In this document: piece after piece, positions 29,361 to 39,077 of the stretch
How the letters are laid out: each line of letters begins with the position of its first letter
Position numbering within the stretch: the stretch's first letter is position 1
Origin: Pseudomonas sp.
Lineage (GTDB): Bacteria > Pseudomonadota > Gammaproteobacteria > Pseudomonadales > Pseudomonadaceae
Reading direction: 5' to 3'
Assembly: GCA_030699825.1 (NCBI GenBank)
Contig: JAUYKV010000062.1
Span: 88,830-152,829 of the forward strand
DNA: 64,000 nucleotides
The notes under the pieces: generated by a model
Database searches by the model: none
Told to the model about the DNA's origin: nothing
What the model saw: only the letters and a program-made list of their open reading frames with translations
Position numbers and translations under genes: made by a program

Positions 29361-32300
29361 ATGCACGCCCTGATCGCCGCGGCGCTGGACCGCAGCCGCA
29401 CCAGCCTGCTGCTGCTGGCCTTTCTGCTGATCGGCGGCCTGGCCGCCTATGTGGCCATCCCCAAGGAAGCCAACCCGGACGTCAGCATCCCGATCATCTA
29501 TGTCTCGGTGGCACTGGAAGGCATCAGCCCGGAAGACGCCGAACGCCTGCTGGTGCGCCCGCTGGAACAGGAGCTGCGCAGCCTCGAAGCGGTCAAGGAA
29601 ATGCGCTCGATGGCCAGCGAGGGGCATGCCTCGGTAACTCTGGAATTCGATGCCGGTTTCGACGCCAAGGCAGCCCTGATCGACGTGCGCGAAAAAGTCG
29701 ACAGCGCGCGCAGCAAACTGCCGGAGGAAGCCGAGGAACCGACGGTCACCGAAGTCAACGTGGCGCTGTTTCCGGTGCTGTCGATCGGCCTGTCCGGGCC
29801 GATCGCCGAAGCGCAGCTGGTGTATATCGCCCGCCAGCTGAAGGAGAACATCGAGGGCATCGCCGAGGTGCTCTCGGTGGAGATCGGCGGCGACCGCGAA
29901 GACCTGCTGGAAATCGTCGTCGACCCGCAGGTGCTCGACAGCTACGGCATCGACTACACCGAGCTGTTCAGCCTGGTCAGCCGCAACAACCGCCTGGTGG
30001 CCGCCGGCAGCCTGGACACCGGCGCCGGGCGCATGAGCCTGAAGGTGCCCGGGGTGATCGAGAACCTGGAAGACGTGCTGGCCATGCCGATCAAGGTGGT
30101 CGGCGGCAGCGTGGTGACCTTCGGCGACGTCGCCAGCATCCAGCGCACCTTCAAGGACCCGACCGGCTTCGCCCGGATCAACGGCCAGCCCGCCATCGTC
30201 CTGGAAGTGGCCAAGCGCAGCGGCGCCAACATCATCGCCACCATCGAGCAGGTCAAGGCCCTGATGGTCCAGGCCCAGCCGCTGCTGCCCGCAGGCCTGC
30301 AGGTCAGCTACATCATGGATCAGTCGCAGGAAGTCGAGAGCCTGCTCGGCGACCTGCTCAACAACGTGATGACCGCCATCGTCCTGGTGCTGATCCTGGT
30401 GGTGGCGAGCATGGGCCTGCGCTCGGCGCTGCTGGTCGGCCTGACCATTCCCGGCGCTTTTCTGACCGGCATCCTGCTGATCTGGATGCTCGGCTTCACC
30501 CTCAATATCGTCGTGCTGTTCAGCCTGATCCTGGTCGCCGGCATGCTGGTGGATGGCGCCATCGTGGTCTCCGAGCTGGCCGACCGCAACCTTCACCAGG
30601 GCCAGAACCCGCGCCAGGCCTGGGCCAATGCGGCGACGCGAATGGCCTGGCCGGTGATCGCCTCCACCGCCACCACCCTGGTGGTATTCCTGCCGCTGCT
30701 GTTCTGGCCCGGAGTGGTCGGCCAGTTCATGAAATACCTGCCGGCCACGGTGATCGTCTGCCTGCTCGCCTCCCTGGCCATGGCCCTGGTGTTCCTGCCG
30801 GTACTGGGCGCGGTGACCGGCGGCCGCCCGCAGCCGCTGCCGAGCACGCCCAGCCGCGGCGCCCAGGCCTACCGCAAACTGCTCGACAAACTGCTGCGCC
30901 GGCCGGGCCTGACCCTGCTCGGCATACTCGCGCTGGTTGCCCTGATCTATGCCGGCTACGGCCGTTTCAACCATGGGGTGGAGTTCTTCCCCGAGGTCGA
31001 GCCGGAAAATGCGCAGATCTGGCTGCGCGCCCGCGGCGATCTGTCGGTGCAGGAAAAGGACGCCCTGCTGCAACAGGTCGAACGCCGCCTGCTCGGCATG
31101 TCCGAGGTCAAGGCGCTGTACGCCCGTTCCCTGGCCCAGCCGGACGGCCAGCTCGGGGTCGACGTGATCGGCACCCTGCAGTTCCAGTTCGTCGACTGGC
31201 ATGAGCGGCGCCCGGCCCGACAGATTCTTGACGACATGCGCGAGCGCAGTGCCGACATTCCCGGGGTGGTCCTCGAGTTCCGTGGACAGGAACAAGGCCC
31301 CAGCGGCGGCAAGCCGGTCAAGCTGCAAATCAGCGCCCTCGACCCGCTCAAGGCCGATCGCTTCGTCGAGCAGCTGCGCGCCAGCATGCTCAGCATCGGC
31401 GGTTTCAAGGACATCGAGGATGACCGCGCCCTGCCCGGCATCGAGTGGCGGATCAAGGTCGACCGCGAGGCCGCCGCGCGCTTCGGCGCCGATGTGCTGA
31501 GCGTCGGCAACGCCGTGCAGATGGTCAGCAATGGCCTGAAACTGGCGACCTACCGGCCGGAAGACGCCACCGACGAGGTGGACATCCGCGTGCGCCTGCC
31601 CGCCGACTGGCGTTCGCTCGACCAACTCGGCCGCCTGACCCTGAATACGCCCAGTGGCCAGGTACCGCTGGGCAACTTCGTCGAGCTCGTTCCGGCGCCC
31701 AAGGTCGGCACCCTGCGCCGAGTCGACGGCAACCGCACCATCACCCTGCAGGCCGATCTGGCCGAGGGCGCGCGCCTGGACGAACGCCTGCAGGCGCTGC
31801 GCGAGGCCATGGGCGAGCCGCCGACGGACGTGCAGCTGACCTTCGCCGGCGAGGATGCCGACCAGCGCGAGGCCGCGGTCTTTTTGGCCACCGCCTTCGG
31901 CGTGGCGATCTTCCTCATGGCGCTGATCCTGGTGACCCAGTTCAACAGCATCTACCAGGCCATCCTGGTACTTTCAGCCATAGTCCTGTCCACCGCCGGG
32001 GTGCTGATGGGCCTGCTGGTCAACGGCCAGTCGTTCGGCATCGTCATGGTCGGCATGGGCCTGATCGCCCTGGCCGGCATCGTGGTCAACAACAACATCA
32101 TCCTCATCGACACCTACAACCAGCTGCGCCGCCAGGGCCTGGAGCCGCGCGCGGCAGCGCTGGAAACCGGCAGCCTGCGCCTGCGTCCGGTGCTGCTGAC
32201 CGCCGTGACCACGGTGCTCGGCCTGGTGCCCATGGTGCTCAGCGTCAACGTCGACCTGCTGGCCCCGAGCCTGGGCCTGGGCGCTCCCTCGACCCAGTGG

Positions 32301-32513
32301 TGGACCCAGCTGTCCAGCGCCATCGCCGGTGGCCTGAGCTTCGCCACCGTGCTGACCCTGTTGCTGACCCCCTGCCTGCTGGTGCTGGGCGCGCGTTTCG
32401 AACGCCGCCCAGCGCCGCTGGAAAGCTTCGACGACGACCTGCTCGACCTGCCGGAACAGCTCCTCGCGTCGCAACCGGCCAAGGCCCGCGCCAGCAGCAC
32501 CCAGGACACTTGA
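29361..32513 (+). CDS. RND multidrug-type efflux permease
   Basis: A 1,050-residue RND permease with two homologous halves. The N-terminus has the typical KEANPDVSIPIIYVSVALEG entry motif. Transmembrane clusters around residues 330-500 and 850-1020 include GMLVDGAIVVSELADRN, with the charged residues of the proton relay. The absence of metal-binding clusters suggests an organic substrate rather than a metal; specificity cannot be told. The start at 29361 follows directly on the adaptor stop; an open frame extending 17 codons into the adaptor is not used. Confidence 0.92.
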   Translation: MHALIAAALDRSRTSLLLLAFLLIGGLAAYVAIPKEANPDVSIPIIYVSVALEGISPEDAERLLVRPLEQELRSLEAVKEMRSMASEGHASVTLEFDAGFDAKAALIDVREKVDSARSKLPEEAEEPTVTEVNVALFPVLSIGLSGPIAEAQLVYIARQLKENIEGIAEVLSVEIGGDREDLLEIVVDPQVLDSYGIDYTELFSLVSRNNRLVAAGSLDTGAGRMSLKVPGVIENLEDVLAMPIKVVGGSVVTFGDVASIQRTFKDPTGFARINGQPAIVLEVAKRSGANIIATIEQVKALMVQAQPLLPAGLQVSYIMDQSQEVESLLGDLLNNVMTAIVLVLILVVASMGLRSALLVGLTIPGAFLTGILLIWMLGFTLNIVVLFSLILVAGMLVDGAIVVSELADRNLHQGQNPRQAWANAATRMAWPVIASTATTLVVFLPLLFWPGVVGQFMKYLPATVIVCLLASLAMALVFLPVLGAVTGGRPQPLPSTPSRGAQAYRKLLDKLLRRPGLTLLGILALVALIYAGYGRFNHGVEFFPEVEPENAQIWLRARGDLSVQEKDALLQQVERRLLGMSEVKALYARSLAQPDGQLGVDVIGTLQFQFVDWHERRPARQILDDMRERSADIPGVVLEFRGQEQGPSGGKPVKLQISALDPLKADRFVEQLRASMLSIGGFKDIEDDRALPGIEWRIKVDREAAARFGADVLSVGNAVQMVSNGLKLATYRPEDATDEVDIRVRLPADWRSLDQLGRLTLNTPSGQVPLGNFVELVPAPKVGTLRRVDGNRTITLQADLAEGARLDERLQALREAMGEPPTDVQLTFAGEDADQREAAVFLATAFGVAIFLMALILVTQFNSIYQAILVLSAIVLSTAGVLMGLLVNGQSFGIVMVGMGLIALAGIVVNNNIILIDTYNQLRRQGLEPRAAALETGSLRLRPVLLTAVTTVLGLVPMVLSVNVDLLAPSLGLGAPSTQWWTQLSSAIAGGLSFATVLTLLLTPCLLVLGARFERRPAPLESFDDDLLDLPEQLLASQPAKARASSTQDT

Positions 32514-32992
32514 GGAGTCCTCGTTGGACCTCCGCGGCATCCTCTGCACCAGTGACTGACGCTGCAGCGAGCGCAGCGAACATGCCGACATCAGCGGTAC
32601 GGCCAACCGGCAGCCCAGCTGTCCGGCACGCTACGCTCCGGGTGGGTTAGCCCCGTAGATGGGTTAGGCGCCGGTTGCCGAGCACGATGAACCCGCAAGA
32701 TCCGTGACGCCGTATCCATCATCGGTGCAACGCAGGCCTATCGCCTGATGGGTATCGCTGCGCTCAACACCATCCTATCCGGCCCGACGGGTCGCCGCCC
32801 GCACTACGGGCCGTGGAGCGCCACAGTTCCGATGGTGAATAGTCGTCGGCTCAGTTGCATAAACGGCTTGCCGTTGACGGAAAAACGCCACTACTGGAAT
32901 ATTTTTTGACTTGGCCAATAGCAACAGCGTCTAACTCAGCAGGCAGTGACTACGCTGTTGTGAAAGGCTACTAGAGGTCAGACCAAGCAATT
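32514..32992. repeat. 479-bp intergenic region with a GATGGGTATCGC repeat
   Basis: No gene is evident. Positions 32747-32780 hold the dispersed element GATGGGTATCGCTGCGCTCA followed by ACACCATCCTATCC. Closely related copies lie at 57237-57265 and, inverted, inside hrpA at 59541-59573. Fragments resembling GTGGGTTAGCC nearby (32640-32675) look like further worn intergenic repeats. Confidence 0.55.
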
Positions 32993-35900
32993 ATGGGCGT
33001 ACTATGGAAATCCGAGGCGCCAGAGAAGGTACCATCGACCAGCAAACAGCCGGTGTTCCAGCTGAAGCCGGTTAAACACGCGAGCAAGCTACGCATCGCC
33101 GTCTGGCTGCTGCTGGCATTGCTGGTAGTGGCGGCTGCGCTGCTGGTCGTTTTCGAGATACGTACCGCGCATTTCCAGGCCCACTACCTCAGCCGCTACG
33201 GCAATACCCTGAGTTACCGCGTGCAGCCTGGCCCCAGCCCGGCGATCGTCTACCCGCAGGACGGCCCCTTCGACAAACGCCAGGGTTACGCCTACCTGCC
33301 GCAGATGCTGGAGCGCCTGCAACAGCGCGACTTCCAGATTAGCCAACAGGCACAGTTCTCCCCGGCGCTGCTCGACTACACGCAACGCGGCTTCTTTGCG
33401 CCCTTTGCGGAGAAAACCCAGACCGGGCTGCTCATCAGCGACTGCCGCGGCACACCTTTTTACCAGTTCCGCTACCCGCAACAGCACTACCCGAGTTTCA
33501 GCGACATCCCGCCGTTGGTGGTCGCCAGCCTGCTGTTTATCGAGAACCGCCACCTGCTCGACCCCGAACAACCACAGGCCAACCCGGCGGTGGACTGGCC
33601 GCGTTTCGCCATGGCGGCCATCTCGCAGGTCGGCAAGGTGCTGGACGTGCAGGACCAGTCTGCTGGCGGCAGCACCCTGGCCACCCAGCTGGAAAAATAC
33701 CGCCACTCACCGGATGGTCTGACCCACTCGGCCGCGGAGAAACTGCGGCAGATGGTCTCGGCCAGCGTGCGCGCCTACCAAGGCGGCGCGCAAACCCAGG
33801 CGGTGCGGGAAAACGTCGTGCGTGACTACCTCAACAGCGTGCCGCTCTCCGCCGCGCCCGGGCATGGCGAGGTGCACGGACTGGCCGATGGCTTGCGCAT
33901 CTGGTTCGGTGCCGACTTCGCCAAGGTCAATCGCCTGCTCGACCCCGCACGCTCGCCGGAGGCGAGCACTGCCGAACGCGGCCTGGCCCTGCGCCAGGTG
34001 CTGGCCATGATGATCGCCCAGCGCCGGCCCTCTTATTACCTGGCTCAGGGCCGGCATGCACTGGCCGCACTGGTCGACAGCCATATCCGCCTGCTGGCGG
34101 GTGGCGGCCTGATCGATCCGGCATTGCGCGATGCGGCCCTGGCCCAGCCGTTGCGCTACCGCGACTGGGTACTGCAGCCGAACCTGCAAACGGTGGACGG
34201 CAACAAGGGCATCAGCGTGGCCCGCACGCGCCTCTCCAACCTGCTCAACATGCCGCTGTATGACCTCGACCGCCTGGACCTCGCCGCCAGCACCACCCTC
34301 AACGACGAACTGCAACAAGCGGTCAGCGCCTACCTGGAGCAACTCGCCGACCCTGTCTTTGCCGAGCAGATCGGCCTGTTCGGTGAGCGCTTGCTGTCTG
34401 CCGAAAAAACCGGCGAAGTGCGCTACAGCTTCACCCTGTTCGAACGCACGGCCAATGGCGGCCGGGTGCGCGTGCAGACCGACAACACCGACCAGCCTTT
34501 CGACATCAACGAAGGCAGCAAACTGGAACTCGGCTCCACCGCCAAACTGCGGGTGCTGGCCACCTACCTGGAAATCATCGCCGAATTGCACCAGCGCCAT
34601 GCCGGACAAAGCGCTGCCGAGCTGCGCACCGTGGAGATCGCCGAGCAGGACTACCTGAGCCGCTGGGCCATCGACTACCTGCGCCGCGACCCCGACGCGG
34701 CCCTGTCGGCCATGCTCGAGGCCGCGCTGGAGCGCACGTATTCCGCCAGCCCCTATGAGCGCTTCTTCACCGGTGGCGGGCTGCACACCTTCGGCAACTT
34801 CCGCCGCGAAGACAACGGCCGCAACCCGACCCTGCGCGAAGCGCTGCGCGAGTCGATCAACCTGCCGTTCATCCGCCTGATGCGCGACCTGGTGCGCTAC
34901 AGCACCTACCAGGCGCCGGGCAACAGCGCCGAATTGATGAAAGACGACAAGGACCCGCGGCGCCAGGCCTACCTCAGCCGCTTCGCCGACCGCGAGGGCA
35001 CGACCTTCCTCCTGCGTTTCTGGCGCAAATACCAGGGCCAGCCGGCGCAACAGCGCCTCGACACCTTCCTCAGCGGCCTGCGCCACACCTCGGTCCGCCT
35101 CGCCGCCGTGCACCGCTACCTGATGCCTGAAGTCGACGAGGCGACCTTCGCCGCCTTCCTGCGCGCCCATGCGCCTGGCGAAAAACTCAGCGACAAGCGC
35201 ATCCGCGAGCTGTACCTGAACTACGGCCCCGGTGCCTACAGCCTGCCCGATCAGGGCTATATCGCCCGCGTCCATCCACTGGAACTGTGGCTGCTCGGTT
35301 ACCTGCTGGAGAAGCCCGAGGCCAGCTTCAGCGATGCCGTGCTCGCCAGCCGCGACCAACGCCAGGAAGTCTACGGCTGGCTGTTCCGCAGCCGGCACAA
35401 GAGCGCCCGCGACAGCCGTATCCGCATCATGCTGGAAGTCGAAGCCTTCCTCGATATCCACCAGCGCTGGCAGAAGCACGGCTACCCCTTCGAGTACCTG
35501 GTGCCGTCGCTGGCCACCGCCATCGGCAGTTCCGGCGACCGCCCGGCGGCGCTGGCCGAGCTGATGGGCATCATCCAGAACGACGGCATCCGCCAACCCA
35601 CGGTGCGCATCGACAGCCTGCACTTCGCCGCCGATACGCCCTACGACACCCGGGTCGCACGCAACGCCCTGAACGGCAAACGGGTAATGCCCAGCGAAGT
35701 GGCCGCGACCCTGCGTGGCGCACTCTCGCAAGTGGTCGAAGGCGGCACCGCCCGACGCCTGCAAGGCAGCTTCAGCCTGCCCGACGGCCGGCTGCTGACC
35801 CTCGGCGGCAAAACCGGCACCGGCGACAACCGAGTAGAAACCGTCGGCCGCGGCGGCCGCGTACTCAGCTCACGGACGATTAACCGCACCGCCACCTTCG

Positions 35901-36100
35901 TTTTCTTCATCGGCCCACGCCATTACGGCACCCTCACCGCCTTCGTCCCCGGTAGCGCCGCGGAGAAATTCACCTTCACCTCGGCGCTGCCGGTGCAGGT
36001 ACTCAAAGGCATGGCGCCGATCCTTGCACCCTATCTGCAGCCGGGCAGCTACAGCCAATGCCTCCCCCCGCTGGCGCCGGTGCAGGTTAGTTGGAAGTAG
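32993..36100 (+). CDS. Bifunctional penicillin-binding protein 1-like (GT51 transglycosylase / transpeptidase)
   Basis: A 1,035-residue single-pass membrane protein (helix about 33-54) with periplasmic domains for glycan polymerisation and peptide cross-linking. The GT51 site is divergent: ENRHLLD at 184-190 replaces the usual EDRRF, and GGSTLATQ at 225-232 replaces GGSTITQQ. The transpeptidase triad looks intact: S515-T-A-K518, S621-I-N623 and K940-T-G. It is longer than PBP1a/1b/1c. It is flanked by repeat-rich gaps and is not in an operon. Its function as a specialised class A PBP is inference. Confidence 0.8.
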   Translation: MGVLWKSEAPEKVPSTSKQPVFQLKPVKHASKLRIAVWLLLALLVVAAALLVVFEIRTAHFQAHYLSRYGNTLSYRVQPGPSPAIVYPQDGPFDKRQGYAYLPQMLERLQQRDFQISQQAQFSPALLDYTQRGFFAPFAEKTQTGLLISDCRGTPFYQFRYPQQHYPSFSDIPPLVVASLLFIENRHLLDPEQPQANPAVDWPRFAMAAISQVGKVLDVQDQSAGGSTLATQLEKYRHSPDGLTHSAAEKLRQMVSASVRAYQGGAQTQAVRENVVRDYLNSVPLSAAPGHGEVHGLADGLRIWFGADFAKVNRLLDPARSPEASTAERGLALRQVLAMMIAQRRPSYYLAQGRHALAALVDSHIRLLAGGGLIDPALRDAALAQPLRYRDWVLQPNLQTVDGNKGISVARTRLSNLLNMPLYDLDRLDLAASTTLNDELQQAVSAYLEQLADPVFAEQIGLFGERLLSAEKTGEVRYSFTLFERTANGGRVRVQTDNTDQPFDINEGSKLELGSTAKLRVLATYLEIIAELHQRHAGQSAAELRTVEIAEQDYLSRWAIDYLRRDPDAALSAMLEAALERTYSASPYERFFTGGGLHTFGNFRREDNGRNPTLREALRESINLPFIRLMRDLVRYSTYQAPGNSAELMKDDKDPRRQAYLSRFADREGTTFLLRFWRKYQGQPAQQRLDTFLSGLRHTSVRLAAVHRYLMPEVDEATFAAFLRAHAPGEKLSDKRIRELYLNYGPGAYSLPDQGYIARVHPLELWLLGYLLEKPEASFSDAVLASRDQRQEVYGWLFRSRHKSARDSRIRIMLEVEAFLDIHQRWQKHGYPFEYLVPSLATAIGSSGDRPAALAELMGIIQNDGIRQPTVRIDSLHFAADTPYDTRVARNALNGKRVMPSEVAATLRGALSQVVEGGTARRLQGSFSLPDGRLLTLGGKTGTGDNRVETVGRGGRVLSSRTINRTATFVFFIGPRHYGTLTAFVPGSAAEKFTFTSALPVQVLKGMAPILAPYLQPGSYSQCLPPLAPVQVSWK

Positions 36101-36151
36101 GCAATCGGGATTTGCGGGAGAGGCCGCTCTCACGGGTACCGCGTTGTTCTT

Positions 36152-36290
36152 GTGGGAGGGGCTTTAGCCGCGAAAGCTTTCGAAGTCCGCACAAAAAACA
36201 TCGCGGCTAAAGCCCCTCCCACAGGTATCCACGAATTGCCTCCAGTTTGCTGCGCGACAGCAAGGCGTTTGGACGACAGGGATCGCCTAC
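36152..36290. repeat. REPIN hairpin with conserved flank
   Basis: Two perfect 22-bp inverted arms, 36152-36173 (starting GTGGGAGGGGCTTTAGCC) and 36201-36222, flank a 27-bp loop. The downstream segment CCAGTTTGCTGCGCGACAG and the following GTTTGGACGAC are shared with the element at 27299-27455. The mobile unit is thus larger than the hairpin alone. Confidence 0.85.
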
Positions 36291-36316
36291 GGAGGAGCCC
36301 TGTCCTGTTGCGCTGT

Positions 36317-36538
36317 TCAGCCCTTCTTCTGCAGGCGGATATACAGCGCCTCGACCTTTTCCCGTGCCCAGGGGGTCTTGCGCAGGAAGGTCAGGCTGGA
36401 TTTGATGCTCGGGTCGCTCTTGAAACAACGGATATCGATGCGCGCCGCCAGGCCGTCCCAGCCCAGCTTGGCCACCAGCTCGTTGAGGATGGCTTCCAGG
36501 GTGACGCCATGCAGCGGGTCTTTCGGCGATTGAGTCAT
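36317..36538 (-). CDS. VF530-family small DNA-binding protein (DUF2132)
   Basis: A 73-residue cytoplasmic protein. The sequence [30 protein letters not shown] and [19 protein letters not shown] matches the VF530/DUF2132 family, small helical proteins with a putative DNA-binding fold and no assigned function. The ATG at 36538 has AGG upstream. The frame is open 62 codons further upstream, but that part has no family match and no start signal. Confidence 0.85.
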   Translation of the reverse strand: MTQSPKDPLHGVTLEAILNELVAKLGWDGLAARIDIRCFKSDPSIKSSLTFLRKTPWAREKVEALYIRLQKKG

Positions 36539-36703
36539 GCGGAACCTGTGTCGACAGCGTGGCGCGGCGCACCGGCTGACAGGCTCGGGGCACGCGAAGG
36601 GGCATATTCTGACCTGACTCCCCGGCCAGCTCCAGCGCAAAAGCGCCGCTATGCGCAAAGTGCAACCATGCTGCGGGAACTCAGCGACCAACACCCCCCC
36701 GAC

Positions 36704-36738
36704 AAAAAAGCGGCCCATAACCAAGGGTATGGGCCGCT
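36704..36738 (-). terminator. Rho-independent terminator after the GYD-domain gene
   Basis: Read on the minus strand, the stem AGCGGCCCATA (36738-36728) pairs with its complement (36719-36709), followed by a run of T residues (plus-strand A-run 36704-36709). It lies about 50 bases past the stop of the GYD-domain gene. Confidence 0.8.
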
Positions 36739-36787
36739 ACAACACCAGCGAATCGACTGCAGTTGCGGCAAAACGTGCCGGCAGGAG

Positions 36788-37078
36788 CTAAGGCATGTTG
36801 CCGATGATCTTGCGTATCTCTTGCTCCGAGAAACCGCGCAAGGTCTGCGTGCGCGTATTGCCGAGCGAACCTACTTTCAGCAGCAGGGAGGTTGCGGCCG
36901 CCTCGTCACCCTCGACGATCAGCACCAGGTCGTAACTGCCGACGGTCCAATAGACGGCCTTGACCTCTATGCCCAGCGCTTCTCCCAGCGCCTTGAATGC
37001 CTGGAAGCGATCCGGTGAGTCTTTGACCGCCCGGATGCCCTGATCGGTGAAATTAACCAACGAAATGAAGGTTGCCAT
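36788..37078 (-). CDS. GYD-domain protein
   Basis: A 96-residue alpha/beta protein of the GYD family (MATFISLVNFTDQGIRAVKD, VYWTVGSYDLVLIVEG). These are small dimeric ferredoxin-like fold proteins with no settled function. The ATG at 37078 is preceded by AGGGGTG at good spacing; the nine-codon longer frame is less likely. It is a monocistronic gene with its own terminator. Confidence 0.85.
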   Translation of the reverse strand: MATFISLVNFTDQGIRAVKDSPDRFQAFKALGEALGIEVKAVYWTVGSYDLVLIVEGDEAAATSLLLKVGSLGNTRTQTLRGFSEQEIRKIIGNMP

Positions 37079-37297
37079 GATTACACCCCTGTCAGGGTTG
37101 CTCAATGGCGGTCACAGGGCCGGCCGCGATTACCTGGAAGAGGGCCGCCATTCTTCCACATCCGCGAATCCGACCATCGATTACCTGTCACTTGCGCAGC
37201 ACTGCACGAACTGAAGCAACTGCTCCGCTCCGGCAGTGGGTCTTGTCAGGAATAGCAGGCCGCTGCAGCACCCGCATGACCGCTGATCTACTCAGGC

Positions 37298-37334
37298 AAA
37301 AAAAACCGGCCCAACACAACGAGGTGTGGGCCGG
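37298..37334 (-). terminator. Rho-independent terminator after putP
   Basis: On the minus strand the stem CCGGCCCACAC pairs with GTGTTGGGCCGG (one mismatch/bulge), followed by eight T residues (plus-strand A-run 37298-37305). It lies about 105 bases past the putP stop, and no other leftward gene intervenes. Confidence 0.75.
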
Positions 37335-37440
37335 CAAAGCACTATCGGGTCGTCGTGGGGCCCGAGTCGGGCTCAGCATTGAAATCCTGACTCGGGCGTC
37401 CCGCCTGCAGACGACCGGCTGCAGGCGGGGATGAAACACG

Positions 37441-38925
37441 TCAGGCCAGCTTGCGCCCGACCTCGTCGAACTGGGCTTGCAGTGCAGCTTCCGGCTCTTT
37501 GGTCAGGAGGCTGACCACAATGATGGCAATGGTCGCCAGGATGAAGCCGGGGATGATTTCGTACAGGTCGAAAATCCCGCCGGACAGTTGCTTCCAGATC
37601 ACCACGGTCAGGCCGCCCAGAATGATGCCGGCCAGGGCGCCATTGCGGTTCATGCGACTCCAGTACAGCGACAGCAGGATGGCCGGGCCGAAGGCGGCAC
37701 CGAAACCAGCCCAGGCGTAGGACACCAGGCCCAATACGGTGTTATCCGGGTTCAATGCCAGGACCAGGGCGATGACGGCAATCAGCACCACGGCGCCACG
37801 ACCGATCCATACCAGCTCGGCATCGCCGGCATCTTTCTTGAGGATGGCCTTGTAGAAGTCCTCGGCCAGGGCCGAGGAACTGACCAGCAGTTGCGAATCG
37901 GCGGTGGACATGATCGCAGCCAGCACGGCGGCCATCAGGATACCGGCCACTACCGGGTGGAACAGGCTGTTGACCAGGACCATGAAGATGGTTTCGGCGT
38001 CAGCCAGGTCAGTTTCCAGATAGCCAACACCAATCCAGCCGATGGCCAGGGCGGCGACCAGGGTCAGGGCAGTCCAGCTCACCGCGATGCGCCGCGCGGT
38101 CGGGATGTCCTTGTCGTCGGAGATCGCCTTGAAACGCGCGAGGATGTGCGGCTGGCCGAAGTAGCCCAGGCCCCAACCGAGCAGCGAGAGGATCGCGATA
38201 ATGCCCAGCGGCTCGCCCTTGGCATCGTTGAAGAAGGTCAGCAATTCCGGGTTTTTCGCCTGAATGGCCAGATGCGCGGCATCCACGCCGCCCACGGCAT
38301 TGAGCGCGAATACCGGCACCAGCACCAGCGCGGCGGCCATCAACAGGCCTTGCACCACGTCGGTCCAGGCCACGGCGAGGAAGCCGCCGAACAGGGTGTA
38401 GGACACCACGGCCAGGGTGCCGACGACTACGGCAATCTGGTAGTCGAAGCCGAACACGGTTTCGAACAACTTGCCGGACGCCACCAGACCGGAGCTGGTG
38501 TAGAAGAGGAAGAAGGTCAGGATGATCAACGCCGATACCACGCGCAGGGCACGGGATTTGTCGTTGAAGCGGTTCTCGAAGTAGGACGGCATGGTCACCG
38601 AATCATTGGCCGTGTGCGAATACACGCGCAGGCGCTGGGCAACGAACAACCAGTTCAGCCAGGTACCGGCCAGCAGGCCGACGGCGATCCAGGTGGCTTC
38701 GAAACCAGCTGCCAGGGCATAGCCAGGCAGACCCAGCAGCAGCCAGCCACTCATATCGGAAGCGCCAGCCGACAGCGCCGCGGTGGTCGGGCCGATGGAA
38801 CGGCCGCCGAGGATATAGTCGGACAAATTGCTGGTGCGTTTGTAGGCCACCAGGCCCAGCCACAACATCATCACCAGGTAGACCACGAAGGTCACCCCTA
38901 CAACAAAAACGTTCTGCTCGTTCAT
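37441..38925 (-). CDS. putP: Sodium/proline symporter
   Basis: A 494-residue sodium:solute symporter with about thirteen transmembrane helices. The segment SAGASDMSGWLLLGLPGYAL is the sodium/proline-site helix 2 region of PutP. AVLAAIMSTADSQLLVSSSA is the conserved helix 8 region bearing the second sodium ligands. It imports L-proline for PutA, encoded 150 bases upstream in the same direction. AAGAGAAC precedes the ATG. Confidence 0.95.
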   Translation of the reverse strand: MNEQNVFVVGVTFVVYLVMMLWLGLVAYKRTSNLSDYILGGRSIGPTTAALSAGASDMSGWLLLGLPGYALAAGFEATWIAVGLLAGTWLNWLFVAQRLRVYSHTANDSVTMPSYFENRFNDKSRALRVVSALIILTFFLFYTSSGLVASGKLFETVFGFDYQIAVVVGTLAVVSYTLFGGFLAVAWTDVVQGLLMAAALVLVPVFALNAVGGVDAAHLAIQAKNPELLTFFNDAKGEPLGIIAILSLLGWGLGYFGQPHILARFKAISDDKDIPTARRIAVSWTALTLVAALAIGWIGVGYLETDLADAETIFMVLVNSLFHPVVAGILMAAVLAAIMSTADSQLLVSSSALAEDFYKAILKKDAGDAELVWIGRGAVVLIAVIALVLALNPDNTVLGLVSYAWAGFGAAFGPAILLSLYWSRMNRNGALAGIILGGLTVVIWKQLSGGIFDLYEIIPGFILATIAIIVVSLLTKEPEAALQAQFDEVGRKLA

Positions 38926-39077
38926 CTTGTTGTTCTCTTATTGGCACAGCTCGGGCCGTGACTCTAGTTTTAAAGCGACCACCGTATGCGGCCACTGCTT
39001 GAAAACCACGGAGCAGGTGCACACGCACAAGCCTGCTCCGGGGCGGGACAGGCCTTGTGAGCCTGCCCCTGAATGCC

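Noticed and set aside
39020..39070. GC-rich inverted sequence after the putA stop as a terminator
   Set aside because: The stem is interrupted and there is no T-run on the minus strand; putA and putP may be co-transcribed.
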